In this document: positions 14,902-23,505 of the stretch, piece by piece
Numbering within the stretch: position 1 is the first letter of the stretch
How the letters are laid out: every line of letters begins with the position of its first letter
Assembly: GCF_001570425.1 (NCBI RefSeq)
Contig: NZ_BCSX01000054.1
Span: 62,001-126,000 of the forward strand
Direction: 5' to 3'
DNA length: 64,000 nucleotides
Origin: Mycolicibacterium brisbanense
GTDB taxonomy: Bacteria; Actinomycetota; Actinomycetes; Mycobacteriales; Mycobacteriaceae
Notes under the pieces: generated by a model
The model's input: only the letters and a program-made list of their open reading frames with translations
What the model was told of the DNA's origin: nothing
The model's database searches: none
Program-made: the position numbers and the translations under genes

Positions 14902-17060
14902 GTCAGCCCGTGACCCCGCCCATCGCCAAGCGCGGCAACCATCGTCGCGAACACCACGGCGACGTGTTCATCGACCCGTACGAGTGGCTGCGCGACAAGA
15001 ACGATCCCGAGGTGATCGCTCATCTCGAAGCCGAGAACGCGTTCACCACGTACTCGACGGAGTATCTGGAGCCCTTGCGGCAGAAGATCTTCGATGAGAT
15101 CAAGGCCCGAACCAAGGAGACCGATCTCTCGGTCCCCACCCGCCGGGACAACTGGTGGTATTACGCCCGCTCCTTCGAGGGCAAGCAGTATGGCGTGCAT
15201 TGCCGCTGCCCGGTCACGGATCCCGACGACTGGACGCCGCCCGAGTTCGACGAGCACACCGACGTTCCGGGTGAGCAGGTGCTGCTCGACGAGAACGTGG
15301 AAGCCGACGGTCACGACTACTTCGCGCTCGGTGCGGCCTCGGTCAGCCTGGACGGCAACGTGTTGGCGTACTCGGTCGACGTCAAGGGTGACGAGCGCTA
15401 CACCCTGCGCTTCCGGGATCTACGTACCGGCCAGGAGTACGACGACACGATCGTCGGCATCGGTTCCGGCGCGACCTGGGCAGCCGACAGCAGGACGATT
15501 TACTACACCACCGTCGACGATGCGTGGCGGCCGGACACGGTGTGGCGGCACCGCCTCGCGGCGGGCCTGCCGGCCGAGAAGGTGTATCACGAACCCGACG
15601 AACGATTCTGGGTCGGTGTCGGCCGCAGCCGCAGCAACAAATACCTTTTCATCGCTGCGGGCAGTGCGGTCACGACCGAGGTCCGCTACGCCGATGCCAA
15701 CGATCCGGAAGCAGAGTTCATCCCGGTATGGGAGCGGCGGGATCTGGTCGAGTACTCCGTCGAGCATGCCGTCATCGGCGGTGAGGACCGCTTTCTCATC
15801 CTGCACAACGACGGCGCCGAGAACTTCACGCTGGTCGAGGCACCGGTCAATGACCCCACCGCATTTCATCCGCTGATCGCTCACCGCGGCGATGTGCGTC
15901 TCGACGCCGTCGACGCCTTCGACGGTTTCCTGGTGATCAGCTACCGCAGTGAGGCATTGCCGAAGATTCAGCTGTGGCCCGTGAACGCCAACGGCGGGTA
16001 CGGCACACCCGAGGAATTGACCTTCGACTCCGAGCTGACCGCTGCGGGTCTGGGCGGCAATCCGAACTGGTCGGCGCCCAAGCTTCGAATCGCCGCAACC
16101 TCATTCATCACCCCGGCCCGGGTCTATGACCTGGATCTCGCGACGGGACACCGGACACTGCTGCGCGAGCAGCCTGTGTTGGGCGGCTACCGGCCGGAAG
16201 ACTATGTGGAGCGCCGGGATTGGGCGACCGCACCCGACGGCGCGCGGGTACCGATCTCGATCATCCATCGGGCCGGGCTGCAATTCCCCGCTCCCACGCT
16301 GCTGTACGGCTACGGCGCTTACGAATCGTGCGAGGATCCGCGGTTTTCGATCGCCCGGCTGTCGCTGCTGGACCGGGGCATGGTGTTCGCCATCGCCCAT
16401 GTCCGCGGGGGCGGTGAGCTCGGCAGGCCGTGGTACGAGCACGGCAAGCTGTTGGAGAAGATGAACACCTTCACCGACTTCATCGCGGTGGCAAGGCATC
16501 TCATCGATACCGACCTGACACGGCCGCAGAACCTGGTGGCCCTAGGGGGCAGTGCCGGTGGTCTGCTGATGGGCGCGATCGCCAACATGGCACCGGAGCT
16601 GTTCGCGGGCATCCTGGCCCAGGTGCCGTTCGTCGACGCGCTCACCACGATTCTCGATCCGTCGCTGCCGTTGACCGTCACCGAATGGGACGAGTGGGGA
16701 AATCCGTTGGAGGACCCCGAGGTTTACGCCTACATGAAGTCCTACACGCCGTACGAGAACGTCGCGGCCCGCGACTACCCGCCGATCCTCGCGATGACCT
16801 CACTCAACGACACCCGGGTGTATTACGTCGAACCTGCGAAATGGGTTGCGGCGCTGCGGCATGTCCAGTCCGACCCGGCGAACGATGCCGGCAAGGTGCT
16901 GCTGAAGACCGAGATGGTGGCCGGTCACGGCGGAATCAGCGGGCGCTACGAACGCTGGAAAGAGGCGGCCTTCCAATACGCCTGGCTACTGGCCGCCGCC
17001 GATCGCGACAACTATGGCAGCGGCCAGGTAGACAGCCTCTTCAGCGGTCCGAAGACCTAA
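14898..17060 (+). CDS. ptrB: Oligopeptidase B (protease II), S9A family, full length
   Basis: 720 aa from ATG 14898, overlapping the purC stop. The N-terminal beta-propeller is followed by a C-terminal alpha/beta-hydrolase domain. The catalytic triad is Ser in GGSAGGLLMG (~551), Asp in SLNDTRVYYVEP (~638) and His in GHGGISGR (~676). The family cleaves short peptides after Arg/Lys in the cytoplasm. In M. tuberculosis H37Rv the equivalent locus is annotated as two genes, ptrBa and ptrBb; here the frame is unbroken. Its last 75 nt overlap the antiparallel DoxX gene. Confidence 0.93.
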   Translation: MSQPVTPPIAKRGNHRREHHGDVFIDPYEWLRDKNDPEVIAHLEAENAFTTYSTEYLEPLRQKIFDEIKARTKETDLSVPTRRDNWWYYARSFEGKQYGVHCRCPVTDPDDWTPPEFDEHTDVPGEQVLLDENVEADGHDYFALGAASVSLDGNVLAYSVDVKGDERYTLRFRDLRTGQEYDDTIVGIGSGATWAADSRTIYYTTVDDAWRPDTVWRHRLAAGLPAEKVYHEPDERFWVGVGRSRSNKYLFIAAGSAVTTEVRYADANDPEAEFIPVWERRDLVEYSVEHAVIGGEDRFLILHNDGAENFTLVEAPVNDPTAFHPLIAHRGDVRLDAVDAFDGFLVISYRSEALPKIQLWPVNANGGYGTPEELTFDSELTAAGLGGNPNWSAPKLRIAATSFITPARVYDLDLATGHRTLLREQPVLGGYRPEDYVERRDWATAPDGARVPISIIHRAGLQFPAPTLLYGYGAYESCEDPRFSIARLSLLDRGMVFAIAHVRGGGELGRPWYEHGKLLEKMNTFTDFIAVARHLIDTDLTRPQNLVALGGSAGGLLMGAIANMAPELFAGILAQVPFVDALTTILDPSLPLTVTEWDEWGNPLEDPEVYAYMKSYTPYENVAARDYPPILAMTSLNDTRVYYVEPAKWVAALRHVQSDPANDAGKVLLKTEMVAGHGGISGRYERWKEAAFQYAWLLAAADRDNYGSGQVDSLFSGPKT

Positions 17061-17456
17061 CCGGGTGGTCATCGTCTTCGGTGGGTTCGGCATCCGGGCC
17101 GCGTAGACATTGGCCGGAAACATGGCGAGCATCAGCAGGAAGAGGCATACTGCCGCGGCCACCCGCGTCGGCGGGTAGAGCAGTCCCAGCGCGCCGGCCA
17201 GCTCGAGTGCGCCGGTGACGGTCACCAGCAGTGCCGGCGCGGGAAGCCGCGGCGGCACTATCGCGATCATGTCTGCGCGCAACGGGTTGACGAAGTGCGC
17301 CACGCCCGTCATCACGAACATCGCCGCGAGGCCGACGGCCACGGCGCGGGGCCAGCTGTCGACGTAGTCGACCCCTGCCCAGCCGATGACGCGAGCAGCC
17401 ACGCTGCCCAGAACCAGCATCAGGAACACGGCCATCGCGCACCCCAATCTTGTCAT
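16986..17456 (-). CDS. DoxX-family membrane protein
   Basis: 156 aa with four hydrophobic helices. DoxX-type features include MTGVAHFVNPLRADMIAIVPPRLP in the first half and GALELAGALGLL in the next helix. The family sits in the plasma membrane and is linked to quinone or sulfur redox chemistry in some members. The substrate here is unknown. The tail overlaps ptrB by 75 nt on the opposite strand. It is divergent from a TetR gene with a 63-bp gap, so that regulator probably controls it. Confidence 0.78.
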   Translation of the reverse strand: MTRLGCAMAVFLMLVLGSVAARVIGWAGVDYVDSWPRAVAVGLAAMFVMTGVAHFVNPLRADMIAIVPPRLPAPALLVTVTGALELAGALGLLYPPTRVAAAVCLFLLMLAMFPANVYAARMPNPPKTMTTRLGLRTAEEAVYLAAAIVVAIGGGQ

Positions 17457-17459
17457 TGT

Positions 17460-17487
17460 CTAGTTGGATACGGTACCGCGAATCTAG
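17460..17487. promoter_or_regulatory. Candidate operator between doxX-like and TetR genes
   Basis: CGGTACCG (17471-17478) is a perfect 8-bp palindrome, flanked nearly symmetrically by CTAG at 17460-17463 and 17484-17487. Position in the short divergent gap suits autoregulation by the adjacent TetR protein. Confidence 0.4.
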
Positions 17488-17519
17488 TCGCTGTCAAGAT
17501 CGAGGGATAGGATGGCTGC

Positions 17520-18065
17520 ATGAGCTACCACCACGGTGATCTGAAAGCCGTGATCCTCGCCCAAGCCGCGACCCTGGTGGCGCAGCGCGGGGCCGACGGC
17601 GTCTCGCTGCGCGAACTGGCGCGCGCAGCCGGCGTATCGCACGCGGCGCCGGCGCACCACTTCACCGATCGGCGCGGGCTGTTCACCGCGCTGGCCACCG
17701 AAGGCTTCCAGTTACTGGCCAAGGCGCTGGCCGACGCGCGTCCCCAATTCATCGACGCCGCCAAGGCCTATGTCCGGTTCGCGCTGGACCATCCCGGCCA
17801 CTACGCGGTGATGTTCGACAAGTCGCTCTATGACGAGACCAACCCCGAACTCGTCGTGGCGGCCGCGGCCGCGCGGGCCGAACTCGACAGCGGAGTCGGC
17901 ACTCTCGTCGACCCAAAAGCCCACGCCGACCCCGAGGCTGCGGCGCTGGCCGCATGGTCACTGGTACACGGCTTCGCGTTGCTCTGGCTCAACGATGCGA
18001 TCGACACAGGCGCCGACCCGCTCGGCGTCGTCGAGCGGTTGGGCCTGATCCTGTTCGACGCATAG
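17520..18065 (+). CDS. TetR family regulator
   Basis: 181 aa. HTH region at ~25-48: SLRELARAAGVSHAAPAHHFTDRRGLF. The C-terminal part, ending near WSLVHGFALLWLNDAID, resembles the TetR_C_33-type ligand domain. It is divergent from the DoxX gene and followed 18 nt later by the glutathione-peroxidase-like gene. It could therefore control both a membrane redox protein and a peroxidase, which is inference from layout. Confidence 0.85.
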   Translation: MSYHHGDLKAVILAQAATLVAQRGADGVSLRELARAAGVSHAAPAHHFTDRRGLFTALATEGFQLLAKALADARPQFIDAAKAYVRFALDHPGHYAVMFDKSLYDETNPELVVAAAAARAELDSGVGTLVDPKAHADPEAAALAAWSLVHGFALLWLNDAIDTGADPLGVVERLGLILFDA

Positions 18066-18083
18066 GTGCGGTAGCGTCGACGT

Positions 18084-18572
18084 GTGAGCATCGACCAAAT
18101 TCCGCTGACCACCCTCGACGGCACCCCAACCACGTTGGGCGCGTTGGCAACTGGCGCGGCGCTGGTGGTCAACGTGGCATCGAAATGCGGCCTCACCCCG
18201 CAGTACGCGGCGCTGGAGAAGCTCGCGCAAGACTACGGTGACCGTGGGCTCACGGTCATCGGCGTGCCCTGCAACCAGTTCATGGGGCAGGAACCCGGCA
18301 CGCCCCAGGAGATCCAGACGTTCTGCTCGACCACCTACGACGTCACCTTCCCGCTGCTGGCCAAGACCGACGTCAACGGGCCCGACCGGCACCCGCTCTA
18401 CGCCGCCCTGACCGAAGCCGCCGACGGCGACGGCGCGGCCGGCGACATCCAGTGGAATTTCGAGAAGTTCCTCCTGGCACCCGGCGGGGTGGTGGTCAAC
18501 CGGTTCCGGCCGCGTACCGCGCCCGACGCGCCCGAGGTGGTGGCTGCCATCGAAGCCGTCCTGCCGCGATAG
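18084..18572 (+). CDS. Glutathione-peroxidase-family thiol peroxidase
   Basis: 162 aa from GTG 18084. It has a thioredoxin-like fold with the GPx active-site set: Cys in ASKCGLTPQY, Gln in GVPCNQFMGQEPG, and Trp-Asn in IQWNFEKFLL. A cysteine replaces selenocysteine. Mycobacteria lack glutathione, so reduction by thioredoxin or mycoredoxin is expected. It removes hydrogen or lipid peroxides in the cytoplasm. A TAGCGT box (18072-18077) ends 6 nt before the start, so it may have its own leaderless transcript as well as read-through from the TetR gene. Confidence 0.87.
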   Translation: MSIDQIPLTTLDGTPTTLGALATGAALVVNVASKCGLTPQYAALEKLAQDYGDRGLTVIGVPCNQFMGQEPGTPQEIQTFCSTTYDVTFPLLAKTDVNGPDRHPLYAALTEAADGDGAAGDIQWNFEKFLLAPGGVVVNRFRPRTAPDAPEVVAAIEAVLPR

Positions 18573-18639
18573 TCCAATCGACATTCGGCGGCAGAGTGTT
18601 GGAAACCGTTGCGTCATGTGACGTTGTCACACTGATGGG

Positions 18640-19344
18640 GTGACCGGACAACTCTTCGTCTCGATCTCACAGATCAGCGACCGCACGCTGGGCGACGTCG
18701 AATCGTTCTGCGCCGAACTCGACGGCCGGGGCGTGCCGGCCTCGCTTCTGGTCGCACCGCGACTCAAGGGCGGCTACCGCTTGGACCGCGACGCCCCGAC
18801 CGTGGAGTGGCTGACCGCCCGCCGCGCTGCGGGTGACGCAGTGGTGCTGCACGGCTACGACGAGGCCGCCACCAAGAAACGTCGCGGCGAGTTCGCGAGC
18901 CTGCCCGCGCACGAGGCCAACCTGCGCATCATGGGCGCCGACCGCGTGCTCGAGCACCTGGGCCTCCGCACCAGGCTGTTCGCCGCTCCGGGGTGGACGG
19001 TTTCGCAAGGCACCGTGACCGCTTTACCGCGCAACGGCTTTCGGTTGCTGGCCGGGCTCAGCGGAGTTACCGACCTGGTCCGCCAGACCACGTTGCGGGC
19101 GCGGGTGCTCGGTATCGGCGAGGGCTTTCTCACCGAACCGTGGTGGTGCCGGACGCTGGTCCTGGCTGCTGAGCGCACCGCTCGACGCGAGGGCGTGGTG
19201 CGCGTCGCCGTGGCCGCCCGGCATCTCCGCAGGCCCGGTCCGCGACAGGCCATGCTCGACGCCATCGACCTGGCTTTGCTGCACAACAGTGTGCCCGCCG
19301 TCTACCACTGGGACGCCGATCCGGTACTGACCGACGCCGCCTGA
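18640..19344 (+). CDS. DUF2334 polysaccharide-deacetylase-like protein (Rv0784-like)
   Basis: 234 aa from GTG 18640. It begins LFVSISQISDRTLGDVESFC and continues with ASLLVAPRL and DAVVLHGYDEAA, the DUF2334 version of the NodB-like fold. HGYDE is the likely metal-binding segment. FAAPGWTVS and the late VPAVYHWD correspond to later deacetylase motifs. There is no signal peptide. The substrate is unknown. It precedes the FAD-dehydrogenase gene by 21 nt, an arrangement conserved in M. tuberculosis (Rv0784-Rv0785). Confidence 0.75.
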   Translation: MTGQLFVSISQISDRTLGDVESFCAELDGRGVPASLLVAPRLKGGYRLDRDAPTVEWLTARRAAGDAVVLHGYDEAATKKRRGEFASLPAHEANLRIMGADRVLEHLGLRTRLFAAPGWTVSQGTVTALPRNGFRLLAGLSGVTDLVRQTTLRARVLGIGEGFLTEPWWCRTLVLAAERTARREGVVRVAVAARHLRRPGPRQAMLDAIDLALLHNSVPAVYHWDADPVLTDAA

Positions 19345-19365
19345 CTCGCGCTAGTCTTGCCTCTC

Positions 19366-21009
19366 ATGGCAGACGCCGATGTCATCGTCGTGGGAGCGGG
19401 TCTGGCCGGACTGGTCGCCGCCTGCGAACTAGTCGATCGTGGACACCGCGTGCTCATCGTCGACCAGGAGAACGCGGCCAACGTCGGCGGTCAGGCGTTC
19501 TGGTCGTTCGGCGGGCTGTTCTTCGTCGACAGCCCCGAACAACGCAGGCTCGGCATCCGCGACAGCGAGGCGCTCGCACTGCAGGACTGGTTGGGCACGG
19601 CAGGGTTCGACCGGCCTGAAGACCACTGGCCCCGTGAATGGGCGCATGCCTACGTGGATTTCGCGGCGGGGGAGAAGCGCAGCTGGCTGCGGGCCCGCGG
19701 TCTGCAGACCTTCCCGTTGGTCGGCTGGGCAGAGCGGGGTGGTTACGACGCGCTCGGGCACGGCAATTCGGTACCGCGGTTCCACATCACCTGGGGCACC
19801 GGCCCTGCGCTCGTGGAGATGTTTGCCCGGCGCGTGCGCAACAACACGCACGTCCGATTCGCCCACCGGCACCGCGTCGACGAGCTGATCGTGTCCGACG
19901 GTCTGGTGATCGGGGTGCGGGGCTCGGTGCTTGAGCCGTCGTCAGCGGCCCGGGGTGTGGCGTCATCGCGGAATATAGTGGGCAGCTTCGAGTTCCATGC
20001 TTCGGCAGTGATCGTCGCCAGCGGCGGGATCGGCGGCAACCACGACTTGGTCCGCAAGAACTGGCCCACCCGCATGGGCCGGGTGCCCGAGCAACTGCTC
20101 AGCGGGGTGCCCGCCCACGTCGACGGGCGCATGATCGGCATCTCCGAGGCCGCGGGCGCGCGCGTCATCAACAGCGACCGGATGTGGCACTACACCGAGG
20201 GAATCACCAACTACGATCCCGTCTGGCCCGCACACGGCATCCGCATCCTGCCCGGCCCGTCGTCATTGTGGTTGGACGCCAACGGAAGACGTCTGCCGGT
20301 GCCGCTCTATCCCGGCTTCGACACCCTCGGCACCTTGGAGCACATCTGCCGAACCGGGCAGGATTACACGTGGTTCATCCTCAACGCCCGGATCATCGCC
20401 AAGGAATTCGCACTCTCGGGCCAGGAACAGAACCCCGATCTGACCGACCGTAGCGTGCGCGACGTGCTGGCGCGGGTCAGGCGGGGCGCGCCGGCTCCGG
20501 TTCAGGCGTTCGTGGACCGCGGCGTCGACTTCGTCAGCGCACATACCTTGCGCGAGTTGGTATCCGCGATGAACACGGTGCCCGACGTGGTCGAACTCGA
20601 CTATGCGACGGTGGCGGCCGAGGTCACCGCCCGCGACCGGGAAGTGGCCAACCGCTTCACCAAGGATGGGCAGATCACCGCCATCCGTGCAGCCCGTGGC
20701 TACCTCGGTGACCGGTTGGGGCGCGTCGTCGCACCGCATCGGCTCACCGACCCGGAAGCCGGCCCCCTGATCGCCGTAAAACTCCACATTCTCACGCGAA
20801 AGTCGTTGGGCGGCTTGGAAACCGATTTGGATTCCCGGGTGCTGCGCGAGGACGGCACGGCGCTGCCCGGGCTGTACGCCGCCGGCGAGGCGGCCGGATT
20901 CGGCGGCGGCGGTGTACACGGCTACCGCTCGCTGGAGGGAACCTTCCTGGGCGGTTGCATCTTCTCCGGCCGCGCCGCCGGTCGGGGCGCGGCGGCCGAC
21001 ATCGCCTAG
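19366..21009 (+). CDS. FAD-binding dehydrogenase (Rv0785-like; fumarate reductase/KstD superfamily)
   Basis: 547 aa from ATG 19366, chosen because the dinucleotide-binding motif VIVVGAGLAGLVAACEL then begins at residue 6. AANVGGQAFWSFGG follows, and near the C-terminus GLYAAGEAAGFGGGGVHGYRSLEGTFLGG closes the FAD site, as in flavocytochrome c/3-ketosteroid dehydrogenase relatives. The substrate is unknown, and a steroid or dicarboxylate-like molecule is possible. A TAGTCT box (19352-19357) 8 nt upstream suggests a leaderless start. The 3' end overlaps the opposing metallo-hydrolase gene by 4 nt. Confidence 0.85.
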   Translation: MADADVIVVGAGLAGLVAACELVDRGHRVLIVDQENAANVGGQAFWSFGGLFFVDSPEQRRLGIRDSEALALQDWLGTAGFDRPEDHWPREWAHAYVDFAAGEKRSWLRARGLQTFPLVGWAERGGYDALGHGNSVPRFHITWGTGPALVEMFARRVRNNTHVRFAHRHRVDELIVSDGLVIGVRGSVLEPSSAARGVASSRNIVGSFEFHASAVIVASGGIGGNHDLVRKNWPTRMGRVPEQLLSGVPAHVDGRMIGISEAAGARVINSDRMWHYTEGITNYDPVWPAHGIRILPGPSSLWLDANGRRLPVPLYPGFDTLGTLEHICRTGQDYTWFILNARIIAKEFALSGQEQNPDLTDRSVRDVLARVRRGAPAPVQAFVDRGVDFVSAHTLRELVSAMNTVPDVVELDYATVAAEVTARDREVANRFTKDGQITAIRAARGYLGDRLGRVVAPHRLTDPEAGPLIAVKLHILTRKSLGGLETDLDSRVLREDGTALPGLYAAGEAAGFGGGGVHGYRSLEGTFLGGCIFSGRAAGRGAAADIA

Positions 21010-21644
21010 AACTCGGTGCCGTTTTCCTCTTCGAGGACCTGGAAATCGGTGGTGGTCATCTCGCTGAGCCGCCCGTAGTAGATTCCCCGCGCGTTGCGTT
21101 CGATGATGCCCTGGTGGATCGGCACCGCCCGGGCCGGTGCCACCGCGCGCAGGTATTCGACCGCCTCGGAGACCTTCATCCACGGCGCGGCTGCCGGGGT
21201 GGCCAGCACGTCGACCGGCTCTCCGGGCACGAACAGTGCGTCGCCCGGGTGCATCAACCGCGCCGGATGCTCGTCGTCGCCCAGCAGATACGAAATGTTG
21301 TCGATCACCGGGATTTCCGGGTGGATCACCGCGTGTCTGCCGCCGACCCCGCGCACGGTGATGTTGCCGACCTGGAATTCGTCGCCCACCTGCACGGCTT
21401 GCCACGCTCCGCCCAGTTGGGCGGCGGTCTGCGGATCGGCGTACAGGGCGGCCTGCGGGTTGGCGTCAACCAGCGCGGGCAGGCGGGCAGGGTCGGCGTG
21501 ATCGGGGTGCTGATGGGTGATCAGGATTGCCGACAGGCCGGTGATGCCCTCGAATCCGTGCGAGAAATTGCCCGGGTCGAACAACACCGTGGTGTCCGAC
21601 ATGCTGGCCAGAAGGCATGAATGTCCGAAATGCGTCAATTGCAT
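21006..21644 (-). CDS. Metallo-beta-lactamase-fold hydrolase
   Basis: 212 aa from ATG 21644, where MQLTHFGHSCLL gives the usual family N-terminus; earlier in-frame ATGs overlap the divergent gene. The metal site is THQHPDHAD (~60-68), with later HPGDALFVPG and the C-terminal H in PIHQGI. It is closest in style to UPF0173/L-ascorbate-6-phosphate-lactonase-like enzymes. A position between Rv0785- and Rv0787-like genes matches Rv0786c. The substrate is unknown. Confidence 0.8.
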   Translation of the reverse strand: MQLTHFGHSCLLASMSDTTVLFDPGNFSHGFEGITGLSAILITHQHPDHADPARLPALVDANPQAALYADPQTAAQLGGAWQAVQVGDEFQVGNITVRGVGGRHAVIHPEIPVIDNISYLLGDDEHPARLMHPGDALFVPGEPVDVLATPAAAPWMKVSEAVEYLRAVAPARAVPIHQGIIERNARGIYYGRLSEMTTTDFQVLEEENGTEF

Positions 21645-21675
21645 GCCTATATTGTTGCCCTCAGTGGCTGCAATC

Positions 21676-22338
21676 ATGCGGATGATGTGGGCGATGTTGC
21701 TCGCGGTCTTCGGGCTGGCGGCCACGCCTGGGGCGGCCTCGTCGCAGCCGTCAACGTGTCCGCCGACATGCCACCAGATTCCCGCTTCCGCATGGATCGC
21801 CGCGTCGGACATTCCGCTGTACCGCACTTACCACTGGGGCGAGCCGGCCGGACTGGCCGTGGCGACGGTGGGCCCGCGGTTCCGGTTCGAGGACGACTGC
21901 GCGACGCCACCGCTGCCGGGTGACGCCCGTGGCTACGCGGTGAGCGCGCGGGCCCTCATCCCTGAGCCGGGCGGCCAGTGGCAGGTGCAAGCACAGGTGG
22001 TGCACTGGCGCGGCGAGACCTGGCGCGGCGCCGACATCGCGCTCGGCGTGATCCGGGTCGCGGCCGGCGCGCTGCGGGCCTGCCAGCTGACCGCGCCGCA
22101 GAGCTCTCCGTCGATCACCACCGATGTGCCCGGTCAGTTGGCGGCGGTGCTCAGCATCGACGGCAACCGGGTGCTGCATCAGTATTTGCTGGCTGACACC
22201 CGCAACAGCACCGTGGTGGAGCTCGCCATGTGGTCAACAACCCCGCCGCAGGTTCCGTGGCCGACGATTCCCGATAGCCAGGTCTTCGATGCGATGACCA
22301 GGCCACTGTGCGACGCCTACCTGGGATCGTGCCGGTAG
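21676..22338 (+). CDS. Exported protein of unknown function (Rv0787-like)
   Basis: 220 aa from ATG 21676, chosen so that MRMMWAMLLAVFGLAATPGAA is an N-terminal signal peptide with an AxA-type cleavage site. The mature part contains Cys pairs (STCPPTCHQ, DDCATPP, RACQL, PLCDAYLGSC), which suggests disulfides outside the membrane. No enzymatic motif is recognised. It is divergent from the metallo-hydrolase (31-bp gap) and ends 10 nt before purS, whose -10 box starts at the end of this gene. Confidence 0.65.
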   Translation: MRMMWAMLLAVFGLAATPGAASSQPSTCPPTCHQIPASAWIAASDIPLYRTYHWGEPAGLAVATVGPRFRFEDDCATPPLPGDARGYAVSARALIPEPGGQWQVQAQVVHWRGETWRGADIALGVIRVAAGALRACQLTAPQSSPSITTDVPGQLAAVLSIDGNRVLHQYLLADTRNSTVVELAMWSTTPPQVPWPTIPDSQVFDAMTRPLCDAYLGSCR

Positions 22339-22341
22339 AGT
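22336..22341 (+). promoter_or_regulatory. -10 box of purS (TAGAGT), leaderless type
   Basis: TAGAGT overlaps the stop codon of the upstream exported-protein gene and ends 7 nt before purS GTG 22349. It predicts a leaderless purSQ mRNA. Confidence 0.5.
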
Positions 22342-22348
22342 GTGCGCC

Positions 22349-22588
22349 GTGGCAAAGGTAGTTGTGCATGTGATGCCCAAGGCTGAGATCCTGGACCCCC
22401 AGGGGCAGGCCATTGTCGGGGCGCTCGGTCGCCTCGGGCATGCGGGTATCTCAGATGTTCGACAGGGCAAGCGTTTTGAGCTTGAGGTCGACGATTCCGT
22501 CTCCGACGAGGCGCTGGCCGAGATCGCCGAGTCCCTGTTGGCCAACACCGTGATCGAAGACTTCGCGGTGAGCCGGGAGGATTCGTGA
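22349..22588 (+). CDS. purS: FGAM synthase subunit PurS
   Basis: 79 aa from GTG 22349 (VAKVVVHVMPKAEILDPQG), the normal PurS length and start. It is a small dimeric subunit that bridges PurQ and PurL in the three-part FGAM synthase of actinobacteria and Gram-positives. RQGKRFEL and DFAVSRED are conserved segments. The stop overlaps the purQ start (GTGA). PurL is encoded about 6 kb downstream in its own unit. Confidence 0.95.
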   Translation: MAKVVVHVMPKAEILDPQGQAIVGALGRLGHAGISDVRQGKRFELEVDDSVSDEALAEIAESLLANTVIEDFAVSREDS

Positions 22589-23259
22589 CCGCTCGCATTG
22601 GGGTCATCACCTTCCCCGGCACCCTCGACGACGTCGACGCCGCACGCGCCGTGCGGCTGGCCGGGGCTGAAGCCGTCAACCTGTGGCACGCCGACGCGGA
22701 CCTGCACGGCGTCGACGCCGTCGTGGTGCCCGGCGGCTTCTCCTACGGCGACTACCTGCGCTGCGGCGCGATCGCCAAGTTCGCCCCGGTGATGGGTTCG
22801 GTGATCTCCGCGGCGGAAAAGGGTATGCCGGTCTTGGGCATCTGCAACGGTTTTCAGGTGCTCTGCGAGGCCGGCTTGCTGCCCGGAGCTTTGACCCGCA
22901 ACGCCGGACTGCACTTCATCTGCCGCGACGTGTGGCTGGAAGTGGCGTCCGCCTCGACGGCATGGACGACACGCTACGAGCCGGGCGCCGATCTGCTGGT
23001 CCCGCTGAAGTCGGGCGAAGGCCGCTATGTGGCCTCCGAAGCCGTGCTCGACGAACTCGAAGCCGAGGACCGGGTGGTCTTCCGTTACCGCGAGAACCTC
23101 AACGGCTCGATGCGCAACATCGCAGGCGTCTGCTCGGCCAACCGTCGCGTCGTCGGGCTCATGCCGCACCCCGAGCACGCGACAGAAGCCTTGACCGGGC
23201 CCTCCGACGACGGCCTCGGCCTCTTCTACTCTGCTCTGGACGCGGTTCTCACGGCCTGA
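22585..23259 (+). CDS. purQ: FGAM synthase glutaminase subunit PurQ
   Basis: 224 aa from GTG 22585. A class I glutamine amidotransferase that supplies ammonia to PurL. The nucleophile Cys is in GICNGFQVLCEAGLLPG, and the His-Glu pair is in LMPHPEHA near the C-terminus. GGFSYGDYLRCGAIA is a PurQ signature. It is translationally coupled to purS. A stem-loop at 23280-23330 follows the stop. Confidence 0.96.
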   Translation: MTARIGVITFPGTLDDVDAARAVRLAGAEAVNLWHADADLHGVDAVVVPGGFSYGDYLRCGAIAKFAPVMGSVISAAEKGMPVLGICNGFQVLCEAGLLPGALTRNAGLHFICRDVWLEVASASTAWTTRYEPGADLLVPLKSGEGRYVASEAVLDELEAEDRVVFRYRENLNGSMRNIAGVCSANRRVVGLMPHPEHATEALTGPSDDGLGLFYSALDAVLTA

Positions 23260-23279
23260 CGGCTGAGCCGACGCGTTGG

Positions 23280-23330
23280 GTCTGCGTTGAGGGCGTTCGC
23301 TTCTCGATGTCTTGTGCCCTCACCGCAGAC
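23280..23330 (+). terminator. Hairpin after purQ
   Basis: GTCTGCGTTGAGGGC (23280-23294) pairs with GCCCTCACCGCAGAC (23316-23330) over 14 of 15 positions, with a 21-nt loop, 20 nt after the purQ stop. There is no U-tract. Probably the end of the purSQ transcript. Confidence 0.55.
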
Positions 23331-23380
23331 TCGATGTAGTGCTAGTCGACTGCTCAGCATCGCGATCAGGTGCTGCGTCA

Positions 23381-23484
23381 ACTACCTCTCGCTCACCGAT
23401 CGACTACCTCTCGCTCACCGCGAGCGTGCGCAAAATGCCGACCGCGAGCGGCGTGTCGAGGGACAGACACGCACGCTCGCGGTG
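23381..23484. repeat. Direct repeat plus long inverted repeat in the purQ/encapsulin gap
   Basis: ACTACCTCTCGCTCACCG occurs at 23381-23398 and 23403-23420 (22-bp period). The second copy runs into CACCGCGAGCGTGCG (23416-23430), which pairs perfectly with CGCACGCTCGCGGTG (23470-23484) across a 39-nt loop. The pair lies 22 bp from the encapsulin stop and may terminate that convergent transcript. The rest of 23260-23505 shows no coding potential I trust. Confidence 0.6.
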
Positions 23485-23505
23485 CAAAGGGCAAAGGGCA
23501 AGGGA

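Noticed and set aside
23381..23484. Repeats between purQ and encapsulin as a CRISPR or phage attachment site
   Set aside because: Only two direct copies with a 4-bp gap, and no integrase nearby; better explained as terminator or palindromic repeat.
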